From Epiperipatus broadwayi (lineage: Eukaryota > Onychophora > Udeonychophora > Euonychophora > Peripatidae), in the NCBI GenBank assembly GCA_028023455.1, contig JAQFVV010000012.1:6420499-6484498 (forward strand): a stretch of DNA of 64,000 nucleotides, in the 5' to 3' direction. Numbering within the stretch: position 1 is the first letter of the stretch; each line of letters opens with the position of its first letter. Below are positions 46,518 through 57,641 of the stretch, piece by piece. Under the pieces are notes generated by a model, which made no database searches, had not been told where the DNA came from, and was given only the letters and a program-made list of their open reading frames with translations. The position numbers were made by a program, and so were the translations under genes.

Positions 46518-47960
46518 AAGAGTGTGAATGTTAGGTGGGTATGCTTATATAAATATATTTGTATATGTGAGTATAAAATGTGTGTATGTATTAATGGTGA
46601 TGGTTACAAGCAATTATATACGGAGCTGTATAAGTTGTAATTGATTATTCATATATATTTTATCCGTTAAATTTTTTCTTTAAGTCTGGTTAATAATATT
46701 GTCGGTAACACGTGTTTTCTTTTGCTAATTAATCTTTTGAACATATGAAGATAGAAATAGAAATAAATCAGTTGCTATAGGCGGTTTAGTAATAACTGGC
46801 GTCAAGAAGTCCGAAAACGGGTCAGGTGGGTATTTTTGGAAAACAATAGAAGAACGGGACAGTGGCGTAGGGATATTGGAAGAAAATTTTACAAAGTAAA
46901 AGAGTGAAAACAAAAGAACTTTTTGTGGACTCGAGAGGAGATAGAGAAAAGAAAAAAAAACGCGGCTTGGACTACGGAGTGTGTGGACGTATAAAATTTT
47001 CTTAAGAAGTTTATTAATATTTCTCACCAAAAATGTCGGGGTAATTCAATAGCGCTAGTTTCGTTAACCGATCCAGTGGACAGTTGTCGTGAAACCCATC
47101 TGAAGTGGACCTACGAACTTTGCTATACAAAAGAGTTCTTGTTCATCAAGTGTAATGGCGATGAAAGATCTATGAAATGGGACCCTTTCATAAAGTGAGT
47201 GAATCATCTACTCCACCTCCAGAATAAGCTATTTGATATACCATATTGGAAATCCTTGCCATCCGTTATATCAACCAGACCAGTGTTCGTGGAGAATTAT
47301 AAATGCGGACTTGTCTTTGACCATGTGAACGGTCGACGGCACTTAAGGTAATTGACGTTTACACTAAATATATGTTCAATGAATGCATCTTGGTAAGGAA
47401 ACTAGTGTTACCTCAATATTAATTGCTATAATAAATCTCTTTTAAATTAAATAAAATAACAACTTTAAATAAACAGCTCTGATGTATAATTGCACTATTT
47501 TGATGCGTATATGAATTATATATGTGTGTATCAGGGTAAATGGCTGTGCACTTGAATATTGATATATTTATATGCGTGGATAAATGAGAGTTTATCGGTA
47601 TTAAGTATGGTAATAAATAGAGTAAATTGTATGATAACATTCGGGTTGGGTTATTAGATTTATAACGGATAAATTATCAGACAGAATAGATAGACACATA
47701 AGACTTAGTTAGGTAGTGTTTAGCTTTGTTCTCTAGTTAGACTATAGTCCCCAAACCCTGAGATTGAGCTGGTATGGATGCGCTACCATAAATAGAGGTA
47801 TATATATATACCTGAACCCTTATTTACATTTTCGATGAGATAATTCTTATCCATGTGTAAGATTGGCGCGTGAGATGGAATCAGACCATGCTCACAAATA
47901 TCCTCACTCGAAGCTACGGGTAGAAGCGTACAATGGCGATATAAAATATTATGGGTAGGC
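46518..47960. other. More complex, less AT-rich region; probable LTR-element debris
   Basis: Sequence complexity rises sharply here (for example AACTGGCGTCAAGAAGTCCG at about 46795, GTGGACCTACGAACTTTGC at 47107 and GAACGGTCGACGGCACTTAA at about 47328). GATTGGCGCGTGAGATGGAA near 47861 and ACTGGCGTCAAGAAGTCCG near 46796 both look like primer-binding-site starts of LTR elements (TGGCG...). No coding frame longer than ~100 codons, and none recognisable. I infer overlapping remnants of one or more LTR elements; a non-coding host region cannot be excluded. Confidence 0.35.
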
Positions 47961-48750
47961 TATAGTATGTAAACAGTTACATTTAGAGACACATTAAATT
48001 ATTTGTTAGTGCATGTGTGAATGTTTGTGAAAGTTAAATTTTCAGTTTTAATTTAAACAATAGAAAAGTTTATATTCAGTTTTAAATTCTAAATAAATTT
48101 TAAATAGAAGGTTTAAATTAAATTTGTTTTTGATAAAGATGGAATAATTAAAGTTTATTATGGAAGGATCAAGATTAAAATTTTTATTTTATTTTGGTAA
48201 ATTTGTTATTTGAGAAAGAAAGTAATTAACTAACTAGATTTAATACTAGTTGGTATGTGGAATTGATGAATAACTTAGACTTATTTATCATTTCCCATAT
48301 AAGGAAAAAGAATAATTAGAGAAAGGTGTTATCTCATGAAGTTATAAAAAGATCAAGGATTTATGTTATTAGTTGATTCCATTGTAATATTTTTCTTGAA
48401 CTTCTCTTTATATCAGAGTTAGCTTGGAAAAGAACTTACTGTGAAGTACAAATAAAAGCTCTAGGCTAACTAAATTATATGATATTGGGAAAGACGTCAC
48501 TAATGAATATATAAGAACTCTAGGATCTCTCTTACTTGGGTTGTTTGCTTCAGCTCTATAGTAGTATTCTGAGTATTGCCTTCCATGCTTATTTATTTTT
48601 AACTGTCTTTACATCAACTATAAAGAATTATTCATCATGGCAAAATTAATTAGACTGTGACTTTTATAGACTATGGCTCAAAAAATATCAAATTGTTGAC
48701 AATATTTCAAATATTGCAAAACAGAAAAAATATTTAAATAAATAAATTTG
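47961..48750. other. AT-rich stretch without genes
   Basis: No supported feature. Confidence 0.6.
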
Positions 48751-48810
48751 TCAAGCATTGGTGGTTGAGAGTGGGTTTGCTTCCCCGCTGATGCTATGAC
48801 ACATGAGAAC
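48751..48810 (+). mobile_element. Internally deleted tRNA-derived SINE
   Basis: TCAAGCATTGGTGGTTGAGA, then GTGGGTTTGCTTCCCCGCTG, then ATGCTATGACACATGAGAAC. The head, B-box region and tail of the SINE family are present, but the anticodon-arm part (~35 bp) is missing. Confidence 0.7.
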
Positions 48811-49142
48811 CAGAAGCTATATATTAAAATGATAAGTTATTTATTTATAAATTTTTACACAGACTTTTACTAAAACATTAGAAAGGGAAATATTAAAAAA
48901 TCAATCATTTAAAGATTTAATGGTATATATTTGGTGGTATATATTGTAGATGTAATTCATTTTTTCTTGTCTTGCTTTTAGTTCAATTATGTTAAAGAAA
49001 TAATAAATGTTTTTTTTTATTTTTATAAAAAGCCTTTTGTTTATTTGTTTAATGCAATAATTTTTTTTTTTTTATACTCAATATACATTTCAAAATACTA
49101 AATAAAGACATTGTAAACATATGGGGGGGGGGGGAGAAAAAG
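48811..49142. other. AT-rich stretch ending in a G12 run
   Basis: Nothing recognisable. The run of twelve G at 49123-49134 stands directly before the first readable RTE codons. Confidence 0.6.
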
Positions 49143-50749
49143 TAATTCCACAACTAATAGTATTATTACTAAAAAGAGAGATGACATCATTAAATTGGTA
49201 GAAAATTTTTATCAAGAATTATATAGTAATAAAGAACAAGTACCTCCTATATCTATTACATCTTCCGAATTGCCCAGAATTTTAAATGAAGAAGTGAGAA
49301 ATGCAATTAAATGTATGAAGAAAGGAAAGGCTCCAGGTAATGATGGAATTATAATTGGTATATTAAAAGAAGCAGGTGAAGAAACAGAAAATTTTTTAGC
49401 AAAGTTATATACTAAATGTCTAAATGATAAAGATGTACTGGATGATTGGAAGAATGCAGTAATAATATTAATATTTAAAAAAGGTGATAAAGAAGATATT
49501 AGAAATTACAGACCTATCAACCTTTTATCAGTTTTATATAAAAATTTTACCAAGATAATTACAACTCGTCTACAGAGAACATTGGATTTCCACCAACCAA
49601 GAGAACAAGCCGGATTTAAAAGTGGTTTTAGTACAGTAGATCATATCCAGGTATTGAGAGAAGTTATAGAAAGGACAAATGAATATGAGTTGTCATTATG
49701 TTTTGGATTTGTAGATTATGAAAAGGCATTTGATTCTATAAACATTTCTTCAGTGATTAAAGCATTGGATCATCAAGGTATAGATCCAGAATATTGTCAT
49801 ATTTTAAAGAATATTTATAAAAATGCAACAGCAACAATTAGATTACATAATGATACTGGGAAAGTCAACATTGAGAAAGGTGTAAGACAAGGTGACTCCA
49901 TATCTCCAAAACTTTTTACAGCAGTGCTGCAAGAAGTATTTTGTGGATTAAAATGGGAAACTAAAGGAGTGAAAGTAAATGGAGATTATTTAAATCATTT
50001 AGATTTCGCAGATGATGTAGTTGTTTTTGCAAATAATGCTTCAGAGCTGCAGGAAATGTTGCAGGAGTTATCAGATGAAAGTAGGAAAGTAGGACTAAAG
50101 ATAAATGGTAAAAAGACTAAAGTAATGTTTAATCAATTTGCTCAAAATATGAAAATAAAGATTGATTATGATGAATTAGAAGTTAACAATTACAAATACC
50201 TTGGTCAGATTATTAATACAGATGGAAACATAATGGAGAAAATTAATCATAGAATTAAACTTGGTTGGAGTGCTTTTGGTAGAAATAACTTGACACTAAA
50301 AGGATATATACCTATGTGTTTGAAAAGGAAGGTTTTCAGTTCTTACTTATGGATCTGAGACTTGGACATTCAATAGAAGAGCAATACAGAGACTTCAGAC
50401 CACTCAAAGAAGTATGGAGAGATGTATGTTGGGAGTAACAAGAAGAGATCGAAAACACAATGTATGGGTAAGAGAACAAACAGGTGTTACTGACCTCATT
50501 GAAAAAATTAAAAGATTGAAGTGGAGTTGGGCTGGACATATTGCTAGAAGAGATGATCATAGATGGACAATTGAAATTTTAAACTGGATTCCAAGAGATT
50601 GTAAAAGACCTAGAAAGAGATCACATGTGAGATGGATGGATGAAATAAGAAAGTGTGCAGGGGTAATGTGGAGAAGAGAAGCTAAAGATCAAAGAAGATG
50701 GATTAAACTTGGAGAGACCTTCATCCTGCAGTGGATTTATAATGGTTGA
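49143..50749 (+). pseudogene. RTE-type LINE reverse transcriptase (5' truncated, one frameshift)
   Basis: 49195-50358 is an open 387-codon frame covering most of an RTE-clade RT. It has KAPGNDGI (motif 1), KKGDKEDIRNYRPINLLS (motif 2), QAGFKSGFSTVDHI, FVDYEKAFDS (motif A, catalytic Asp), GVRQGDSISPKLF (B), FADDVVVFA (C, both Asp present), GLKINGKKTKVM (D) and YKYLGQII (E). In-frame sequence back to about 49143 (IITKKRDDIIKL) shows the frame continues upstream, but the endonuclease domain is absent. After KRKVFS the frame breaks. VLTYGSETW resumes in another frame and 50414-50749 gives the C-terminal domain (MERCMLGVTRRDRKHNVWVR, GVTDLIEKIKRLKWSWAGHI, HVRWMDEIRK). A small deletion of the usual NQCVLP stretch best explains the shift. 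The 3' end is followed by TGATGATTATGATGAATAAA, a repeat tail typical of RTE. Inactive, but young compared with 22.0-23.5 kb. Confidence 0.9.
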
Positions 50750-50778
50750 TAATGATGATTATGATGAATAAATTAATT

Positions 50779-50879
50779 GTAGTGGTCGAGAGGCAGTGAC
50801 AGCTGCTTTACAAGCAGTTGTCCCGGGTTAGCAGGTTCACTTCCCGGCTGATGCTATGACACATAAGAAGAAAAAAAAA
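50779..50879 (+). mobile_element. tRNA-derived SINE directly after the RTE 3' end
   Basis: GTAGTGGTCGAGAGGCAGTG (A-box-like), CAGCTGCTTTACAAGCAGTT (anticodon arm with perfect GCTGCTT/AAGCAG pairing), GGTTCACTTCCCGG (B-box-like), CTGATGCTATGACACATAAG and an A-rich tail. Only ~30 bp separate it from the RTE stop codon. No clear target-site duplication was seen. Confidence 0.75.
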
Positions 50880-51529
50880 GATTTTGAAATGTATTTCTAT
50901 AAACTATGCATTATCTTATATTACTTTTATGAACCTTCAGATGAAAATTATTTAATTTGACAAGTGTGACTATTCTTTTATAGATAAAAAAAAAAATAGA
51001 AAAGTTCAAACAAAAATGAATTTTCTGAATAGATGACAGAATAGAAGATTTACCTGTATATATCTATTAAAAATCTGTTAGGATTAAATAGTTTTAGATA
51101 TCAATCAAATAAATTCATTTAATGTCAGTGTATGAGTATGTGAATGTATATGCAAAACTGGATACATTAAATTCATTTTAGAAGTGAATTATAAGAGCTA
51201 AAATTGATATGAGTTATTAATTTAAAAAAGTTTTATCAATGTTTGGATTGCTGTTGATCTCATTTTACTCAAATGCAACAAAATTAAAAATAGAGAAAGT
51301 GTTACTTAATAAGAATTTATATTCTTTATCACTAGTATTGTATACCATTTTAATTAATCACAGTTGAGTACTGCCAAAATAATTTAAAGAGTTAAATGCA
51401 GTTATACGTGTGTTTATGTTATAAAATTGTAGTGATTATAATATAACCTTTAATCATTACCTATCAGTAAATATACTTATCATTATCCATATCCAGTCAT
51501 ATGTGTTAAGATAACAATTTACAGAGCAT
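50880..51529. other. AT-rich stretch without genes
   Basis: No supported feature. Confidence 0.6.
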
Positions 51530-52105
51530 TGGCTGTATGAGATAGAATGGATAGCTGAAGGGATGTTGAAAGGCTGTTTTCAAATCCCCCATAATTATAT
51601 TTAAACTCCAAGTATAAGAATTATGCTTGTATTTCAAAAATATTACAGATTTCAGCCTTTATCCTGCCTATTCCTCTTCTGTGTATTTAATTGGACAAGG
51701 CCCTATATATAAGACATCAGAGTGATGTAAAATCAACATGGATATGGCAATAATATTAGCAGCAGTGAGGGGTTTCATCATCAGATTTTTAATGGTATGG
51801 AGCAGGGAGGAGTAGATTGAAGCCTGTCCATTAAAGTTTGAAGATTTATTATATTAATATAAACTGAGTTCTGGTTATATATATATGTGTGGGAGATAAT
51901 TATCTGGATCAACTGATGAGTGCTGGTTCTGCACAAAATACATGTATTGGAGAGCACTTATCTTTTTCATAAGCATGCTGTCATGTGTATCGATTGTATC
52001 AGATAGCTGAAGTGAGCTTGAAAGTCTATGTTCAAATCCCCTAAAAGTAAATTTAAATTCCAAATACATAAATTATGCTCTATTTCAAAAATATTAGTGG
52101 ATTTA
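51530..52105 (+). repeat. Family B copy with repeated 3' ends
   Basis: 51720-52050 is the fullest plus-strand copy. Words: AAAATCAACATGGATATGG, TCATCATCAGATTTTTAATG, GATTGAAGCCTGTCCATTAA, GTGTGGGAGATAATTATCTG, GATCAACTGATGAGTGCTGG, GAGAGCACTTATCTTTTTCA. Its end (GATAGCTGAAGTGAGC, GTTCAAATCCC, AAATTTAAATTCCAAATACA, TTCAAAAATATTA; 51985-52105) has a close relative at 51530-51640 in the same orientation. The unit is thus bracketed by partial direct repeats. The minus-strand 64-codon frame here is a shadow. Confidence 0.7.
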
Positions 52106-52329
52106 TTTCTATATTGCTTTTTGTGGACAGTCAACATAATCCTATATCATAAATCCTATTTAGATGTTTGAATTATTACAGTTATACATATTATATTATT
52201 GATCAAATATTTTATATTTTGCCCTATGCAGTTAATATAGCCATGTTATTCATGCATATGAAATGTTTTGTTGTTATTTTACATGGCTTGCATTTTGACT
52301 AAATATTGAGAAGTTTCTCATGTATTTGG

Positions 52330-52557
52330 TTATAATATATAATATCAAAACTCCACTCTTTTACACTTTATAGCAAAATATATATTTATTTAATTGATTA
52401 CAGTTTCAACTGTTCCCAGCAGTCTTCATCAGATCTACAAAATTTAAACATTACATAAATACAATCACATTTTATGTACTTATACATATAATCTAAATAT
52501 ATATATATTGCTATAAAGGGTAAAAGAGTGGAATTTTGATATTATATATTATATAAA
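52330..52557. repeat. 228 bp inverted repeat with best-conserved hammerhead-like boxes
   Basis: The left arm TATAATATATAATATCAAAA, CTCCACTCTTTTACACTTTA, TAGCAA is mirrored by TTGCTATAAAGGGTAAAAGA, GTGGAATTTTGATATTATAT, ATTATA at the right. Arms are ~46 bp. Read on the minus strand, 52403-52432 has CTGATGA exactly, then a hairpin (GACTG-CTGGGAA-CAGTT) and GAAAC exactly. The sequence following GAAAC (TGTAATC...AATAAATA...TTTTGCT) resembles that in the 41.8-42.1 kb element, so the two belong together. Confidence 0.75.
52403..52432 (-). ncRNA. Hammerhead-like catalytic core motif
   Basis: CTGATGA (positions 3-9 of the hammerhead core) and GAAAC (12-15.1) are both exact, separated by a 5-bp stem with one G-T pair and a 7-base loop. 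One extra A lies between CTGATGA and the stem. The matching cleavage-site strand and stem III are not evident nearby, so catalysis is unproven. Confidence 0.45.
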
Positions 52558-54096
52558 GTAAGCAGAAATAAAGAAGAAGAGAAGGAAGAGTATTGAGGAT
52601 TATATTATAGTATTTGGTTATATTTGATGAATGCTGTTTGATGATGTGAGCATATGTATTTCTTAATGATTTTATTCTATCTATAAGACATTTCATCTCA
52701 TATTTTTCAATTGTGTTATGCAGTGCAGGATATATTATTAAAATAATGATTCAAAATAATTCAGAAATTGTATTGTTATGATCAAGAAATTATGCTAATA
52801 ATGAGAAAAGTTGTAAAATGTCAGGAAGAAAATTCCTTTTCAAAACAGAGTACTTCAAAATCATGAATCTAATTAAACATAAATCAAATTTTTAATAGTA
52901 TGTGTAATGTGCTCACAATATTATTAAAATTATATTAGAGGCAACTATATAATTAGTGTTAGGATAAATAAACTTGGTAATTAAACCTGAAAGTAAATTA
53001 TTTAAAGAAAGAAATCATTTAGGTAGTATAAAATGAAAGTTATGCTCATTTGAAAATAGTTGTTGAGACTGAAAAGTGCTTTATTAAAATAATACAAAGA
53101 AAAATGACTCTTTGGAAAGATTATATATTTGCTTTATTAAGTTGAAGTGCAAGATGATAGCTTATCAATTGATAATGGATTTGAACATAGTTTATATATA
53201 AATAAAGAGATTATGATATTTGTTAACTAAGACTTTCTTGTGTGTGTGTGTTTTTAATAGTGATTTCATTCAGTTCCTAGATCAGAAAGAATTATGATGT
53301 GCCAGAAATAAAAATGTTACGTAATGATTATGGAATGAAATACAGAAAATATGAAAAGCCTTTAAAGATAATGGTTCAATTTGTTGTTTATTGGAAATAT
53401 AATGGCTACAATGTATTTCACTGCATTGCAGAAACCTGAGATTTAAGCACTTTTATGAGAGAATTATGGTCTAAGCCAATATAAATATTTTCCAGATGTA
53501 TAACCTAGTGGCATTCAATCAAATATAAAAAATGCTGCTGAAAAGCAGTAGTTTAGCAACAAACCTATAACATTTCCAAAGCATTTCTCACTTCAGCATT
53601 TAAATATCATTTACTGACTGCTACAATATATGTATATTAAATATGTGGAAATATCTGTTATATTTTTGAATGCAAAAATGTGTTCACAGTTTGCTATTTT
53701 CATTGTTCACTGCCTATTATTATCTTACGATGATTTTTTCCCAAATAAAAAATTAAAATATTTCAACAATGACATCAGTTAAAAAATATTAATTTAAAAC
53801 ATTCAACTTTTGGTGGAAGTGTCTATTATAAAATAAGACAAGTAAGAAAAGTTATGAGATAATGTTTCCTTAAAAAAAAACATGTACATATTTATAGTAT
53901 TGCTTTAGTCTCTACATAAGAAGAAGAAACAGCATTTGCATTTAAAAGAGATTTCTATTTTGAATGCAAAAACTGTTTACAGTTTACTACTTTTATTGAC
54001 CACTGTCAATTATCATTTCAGCAATAACATTTTTAAAAAATTATTAATATATATACTGTAATAGAATTAATTAGAGTTAAATGTGTGTATATATAT
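52558..54096. other. AT-rich stretch without genes
   Basis: Only a short (TG)n tract near 53240 and chance frames. Confidence 0.6.
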
Positions 54097-55958
54097 TGTA
54101 CCAACATTGTGTTGGCACATAATAATTTTATCAAAAAATTATTAAAACAAAAACCTTTCATTAAAAGAGAATACTATTTAAAAGTTTAAGAGTTTTTATT
54201 GTAGTTTGTTTTTTAAAAAAAAAACATAAGATTGAAGTCAAAGAGTTTTAGAAATAAAAGTTACAATTAATTAATTAAAAGAGGGGAGGGGGTTTTGCTT
54301 TAGAAGCATCAAGTTAAAAGTTTATAAAAGAAGTTGATTTTCAAATAAGTTATAAATGATTGATTAAAAAAATAATAAAAGGGAAGAAAGGAAAGTGTTT
54401 AAATTAAAAGTTTAAAAATATAAATCTCTTTTTATTTAAGTTAAAGAAAAAAAGGTAATCTTAAAACTAGTGTTGAGTTTAGATTAAAATATACATGCGC
54501 ATAAATGACAAATACTTGTTAATGAAATATATGTGATTATAAACATTGCATAAATACGTGCATGTTAAAATGAAATAAAGGAAAATTATACTTAAAAACA
54601 CGGTGATGGCTACTAATCAAAAATGTAAAAACAACACATTGGTTGGCTGCTAATTGATATCTCCAACAACAGGATTAAAAGCTTATCTCAAAAGAATGCA
54701 ATTAAAACAAAGAAAGAACTTCAACAACAGATATAGCTGGAGGATATCAAAATGACAAAACGTCTTAGGTATAAAGAGTCTATTTTTATCGGACAGTTCA
54801 GTTCAGCTGAGCTTAGAAAACTATAGAGTGAACAGTTGCATTTGAGAAACAGCTGAGTTTTAGTTTTGATCAGTCAATCTATGAGTTCAATTTGTCAATC
54901 AGTCATGCAGTGTTAATAGCTTCATTGGAACATATGATGAACTTCAAACCTTGTCCAAATACCAGTACTCTGCTTGAGATGAAGTAACAGCCGCCAAATA
55001 AGTGAGAGCCACCTGAGTATCTACTGTTTTAATAATAATAGTGCCACAAAATAAATAACCATCCTCAACCTTAATAAAAGAAGTAACCAGGATTGTCAAT
55101 CAACAGGAATCCCCAGCTGGCTGGTAATAAAACAATTCAGAAACACACTGGAAACAGGAAACAAATAACCAAAATCTCCGCACTCCAAAAACCTAGGTAT
55201 TTAATAACTTTATTATTTCCATTTATAAATTCAAAGTAGTCATTGCTGTCCATAAAGCCTCCTGAGTCAGTAGTAAAGGAATTCTATTGATTCATAAAGA
55301 ACTTTTAATGTGCATGTTGATTTGAATGCCTTATATTTAATATTTATCATATTATTTAATACTTTGTCATTTAACGTTGTCAGATTATATTTTCATGTGT
55401 ATTTAAAATGTGTGTGTGTGGTGGGCATATATAAGTACTTTAAATGTTTATGTTAATTAAAAATATCTAAAGTAGTTTAAAACTTTAATAATTACTATTA
55501 ATTAAAATAAATTGTCTTTTAAACTTAAGCTTAATTTTGTTGGTCAATTCTTTTCATCACTAATTGAATTAAAAAATTTGCTGAGCTAGTTAAGGGATTT
55601 TTCGAGCACTAGAATATGGGCCTACTGTCCGAACATGTTAGTTTTAGAATAGCTGGTGCCTGGGGTTTACTCCGAAACAAATAAAGTGTCTGGATAGTAG
55701 GGGGTTTGAATCTAGCAGCCGAGGTGGGCCACGATCTGGAAATGTGATCGTGTTATGCATTGCATAGCTCGATCTGATCGTGGGTATTATTGACAGCTCT
55801 GCTATCAATAGTATTTTCCACTTTGCTCGAACGTGCTGGTTCGTTCACATAATATTTATAATTAAATAAGATTATAAATTTATTAGAAATAAGGTTGAAA
55901 CCCAGCTAAACCAAGCTTTCAGGGTAAGTATGCTCATCAATGGATTGAACCCGGTACA
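54097..55958 (+). repeat. 5' LTR of LARD-like element
   Basis: Starts TGTACCAACATTGTGTTGGC and ends ATTGAACCCGGTACA; the ends are inverted TGTACC/GGTACA. The first ~20 bases contain their own hairpin, CCAACATTGTGTTGG. The sequence is collinear with 58504-60350. Confidence 0.9.
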
Positions 55959-55985
55959 AAGGGCGTAGCCAACGTGGGCCAAACT
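55959..55985 (+). other. Putative primer-binding site
   Basis: Directly after the LTR come AAGGGCGTAGCCAACGTGGG and CC. GGGCG..., two bases after the LTR end, fits a site complementary to a tRNA 3' end (normally TGG...); the exact tRNA was not determined. Confidence 0.5.
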
Positions 55986-56305
55986 TATCATAAATGACAG
56001 TTAACTAAATGTTTTGCTAGTGTTTGAAAATAAAAAGCTAAATTACGTATTTTAAAGTGGTTTAATTTTAAAAAAAAGAATTGACCGAAAACTTTTTTTT
56101 CTTTAAATGAAAAGAGATTTTGACATTTATGCCATTTAAAATAAATTATTCTTTTAAATTAAAGACAGTTAGGGCAGAGTTAAAGCAGTAAGAATGTGTA
56201 GAAAAAGGACAAGGGGGTGGAGTTAGTCATATGTTCCGTGTAAGAAAATAATAAACAGCTCGTATTTAAATTTAGTCAAATATATATATATATATTGTTG
56301 CAAAA

Positions 56306-56885
56306 ATGGAGGAAATAGAAAAAGAAGATATATCTGGCATGAAGATGATGAAAATGATGATGAATATGATGCAAGAATTAGTGAAAGAACTAAAAGAAAT
56401 CAGGCAAGATCATCAAGAATTCATTGCGGAAATAAGAGAAAGGAGACATGGAATAACAGGAAAGGTAGAGAAAAACCGAGATATCATAGAGGTAGATTTA
56501 GTTAAAGAAAGTAAGGAAGTGGAGGTCATGGAAGAGATAGAAATTAAAGCGGAACTAGATAGCGTTGAAACAGAGAAGGTGGAAATAGAGATTGAAATTC
56601 AGGATAGTGCTAAGACAGAAAGTGTGGGGGGAAAGATAGATCAAGAAATAGATGAGAGACAAGTTCAAGTTAGAAGATAGCGTAGAAAAGTTTTCACAAA
56701 AATTTAAAAGATTAAGTCAAAGGTTCATTTTAAATGTAGATTTAAAACAAAAAAAAAGAAAGCATAGGAAAAAATATTTTCAGTTTGAAGTAATACAGAG
56801 TGTTGCTAAATATAAAACTTTTCTGATTTACAAAGCAGAAAATAGAACAGAATGGGAAAGAGATAAAGCAATAAATTTTAATTGA
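56306..56885 (+). pseudogene. Coiled-coil gag-like ORF of LARD-like element
   Basis: 56306-56680 encodes 124 residues starting MEEIEKEDISGMKMMKMMMN. It is almost wholly Glu/Lys/Ile/Met, with heptad-like spacing and a charged C-terminal half (VEVMEEIEIKAELDSVETEK). An overlapping frame 56652-56885 continues with FKRLSQRFILNVDLKQKKRK and is strongly basic. A frameshift between them would give one acidic-then-basic protein, as in some gag proteins. No capsid motif or zinc knuckle is seen, so the gag assignment rests on position and coiled-coil character. It may be a relic. Confidence 0.5.
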
Positions 56886-57641
56886 GGCATAGACGTGAGG
56901 ATATGGAGTATAGTTTATGTTAGTGAATTAGTAGGTAGAAAAAAAGGAACCGCCTGACATAGTTTAAAAGTTATTAAAGGGACGGAATATTAAAGTAAAC
57001 AGAAACAAAAAGGACCGGAAAATCGATTGTGAGTTGAAAAATAATTATTTTGACGTAGGAAATAAACATGATTCAGAATGTTGCTAGCTAAAATCAAAAG
57101 TAAAGTTAAAGGGAGGCATTGTTTAGTAATAATAATAATGGAGGCTTCGTAGAATAAAAGATTTTTTGTTCCACGTACATTAATTAAGAAGAAATGATCA
57201 TAAATAAACAGTTCAAATAAAAAAAATCAATAAAATCAAGTTAAATAAATAGGTCAAATGAATGATTTAAAAGTAATGTTTGTAGGATTAAATAAATGAA
57301 TAAGATAATGGAAATACACAGAATAGAAACAAGTTAAATAAATAAGTATATATATATATATGTAGAAAATAATAGAGTGGCATAATAAAATAAAAGTTAG
57401 TTTTTGACTATACACAAGTTAATAAAAGGATGTAAATAAATGGTTTAAAGTAATCAAGTCAAATAAGTATTTGTATAATAATGAAGAGCAATAAAATAAA
57501 ATAGTCTTCTGAGTACACGCACATTAATATAAGAAGGTAAATAAATGGTTTAAATGTAATGCTGTAATATAAATAAATATGTTAAAGTAATGTTCATGTG
57601 AATTTAAAAAGTAATAATATTGTAAGATTAGGTTAATATAA
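56886..57641 (+). other. LARD-like interior, non-coding, A-rich
   Basis: No domain of pol can be read in any frame. The stretch is A-rich on the plus strand, with many AATAAATA-type words. Confidence 0.6.
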
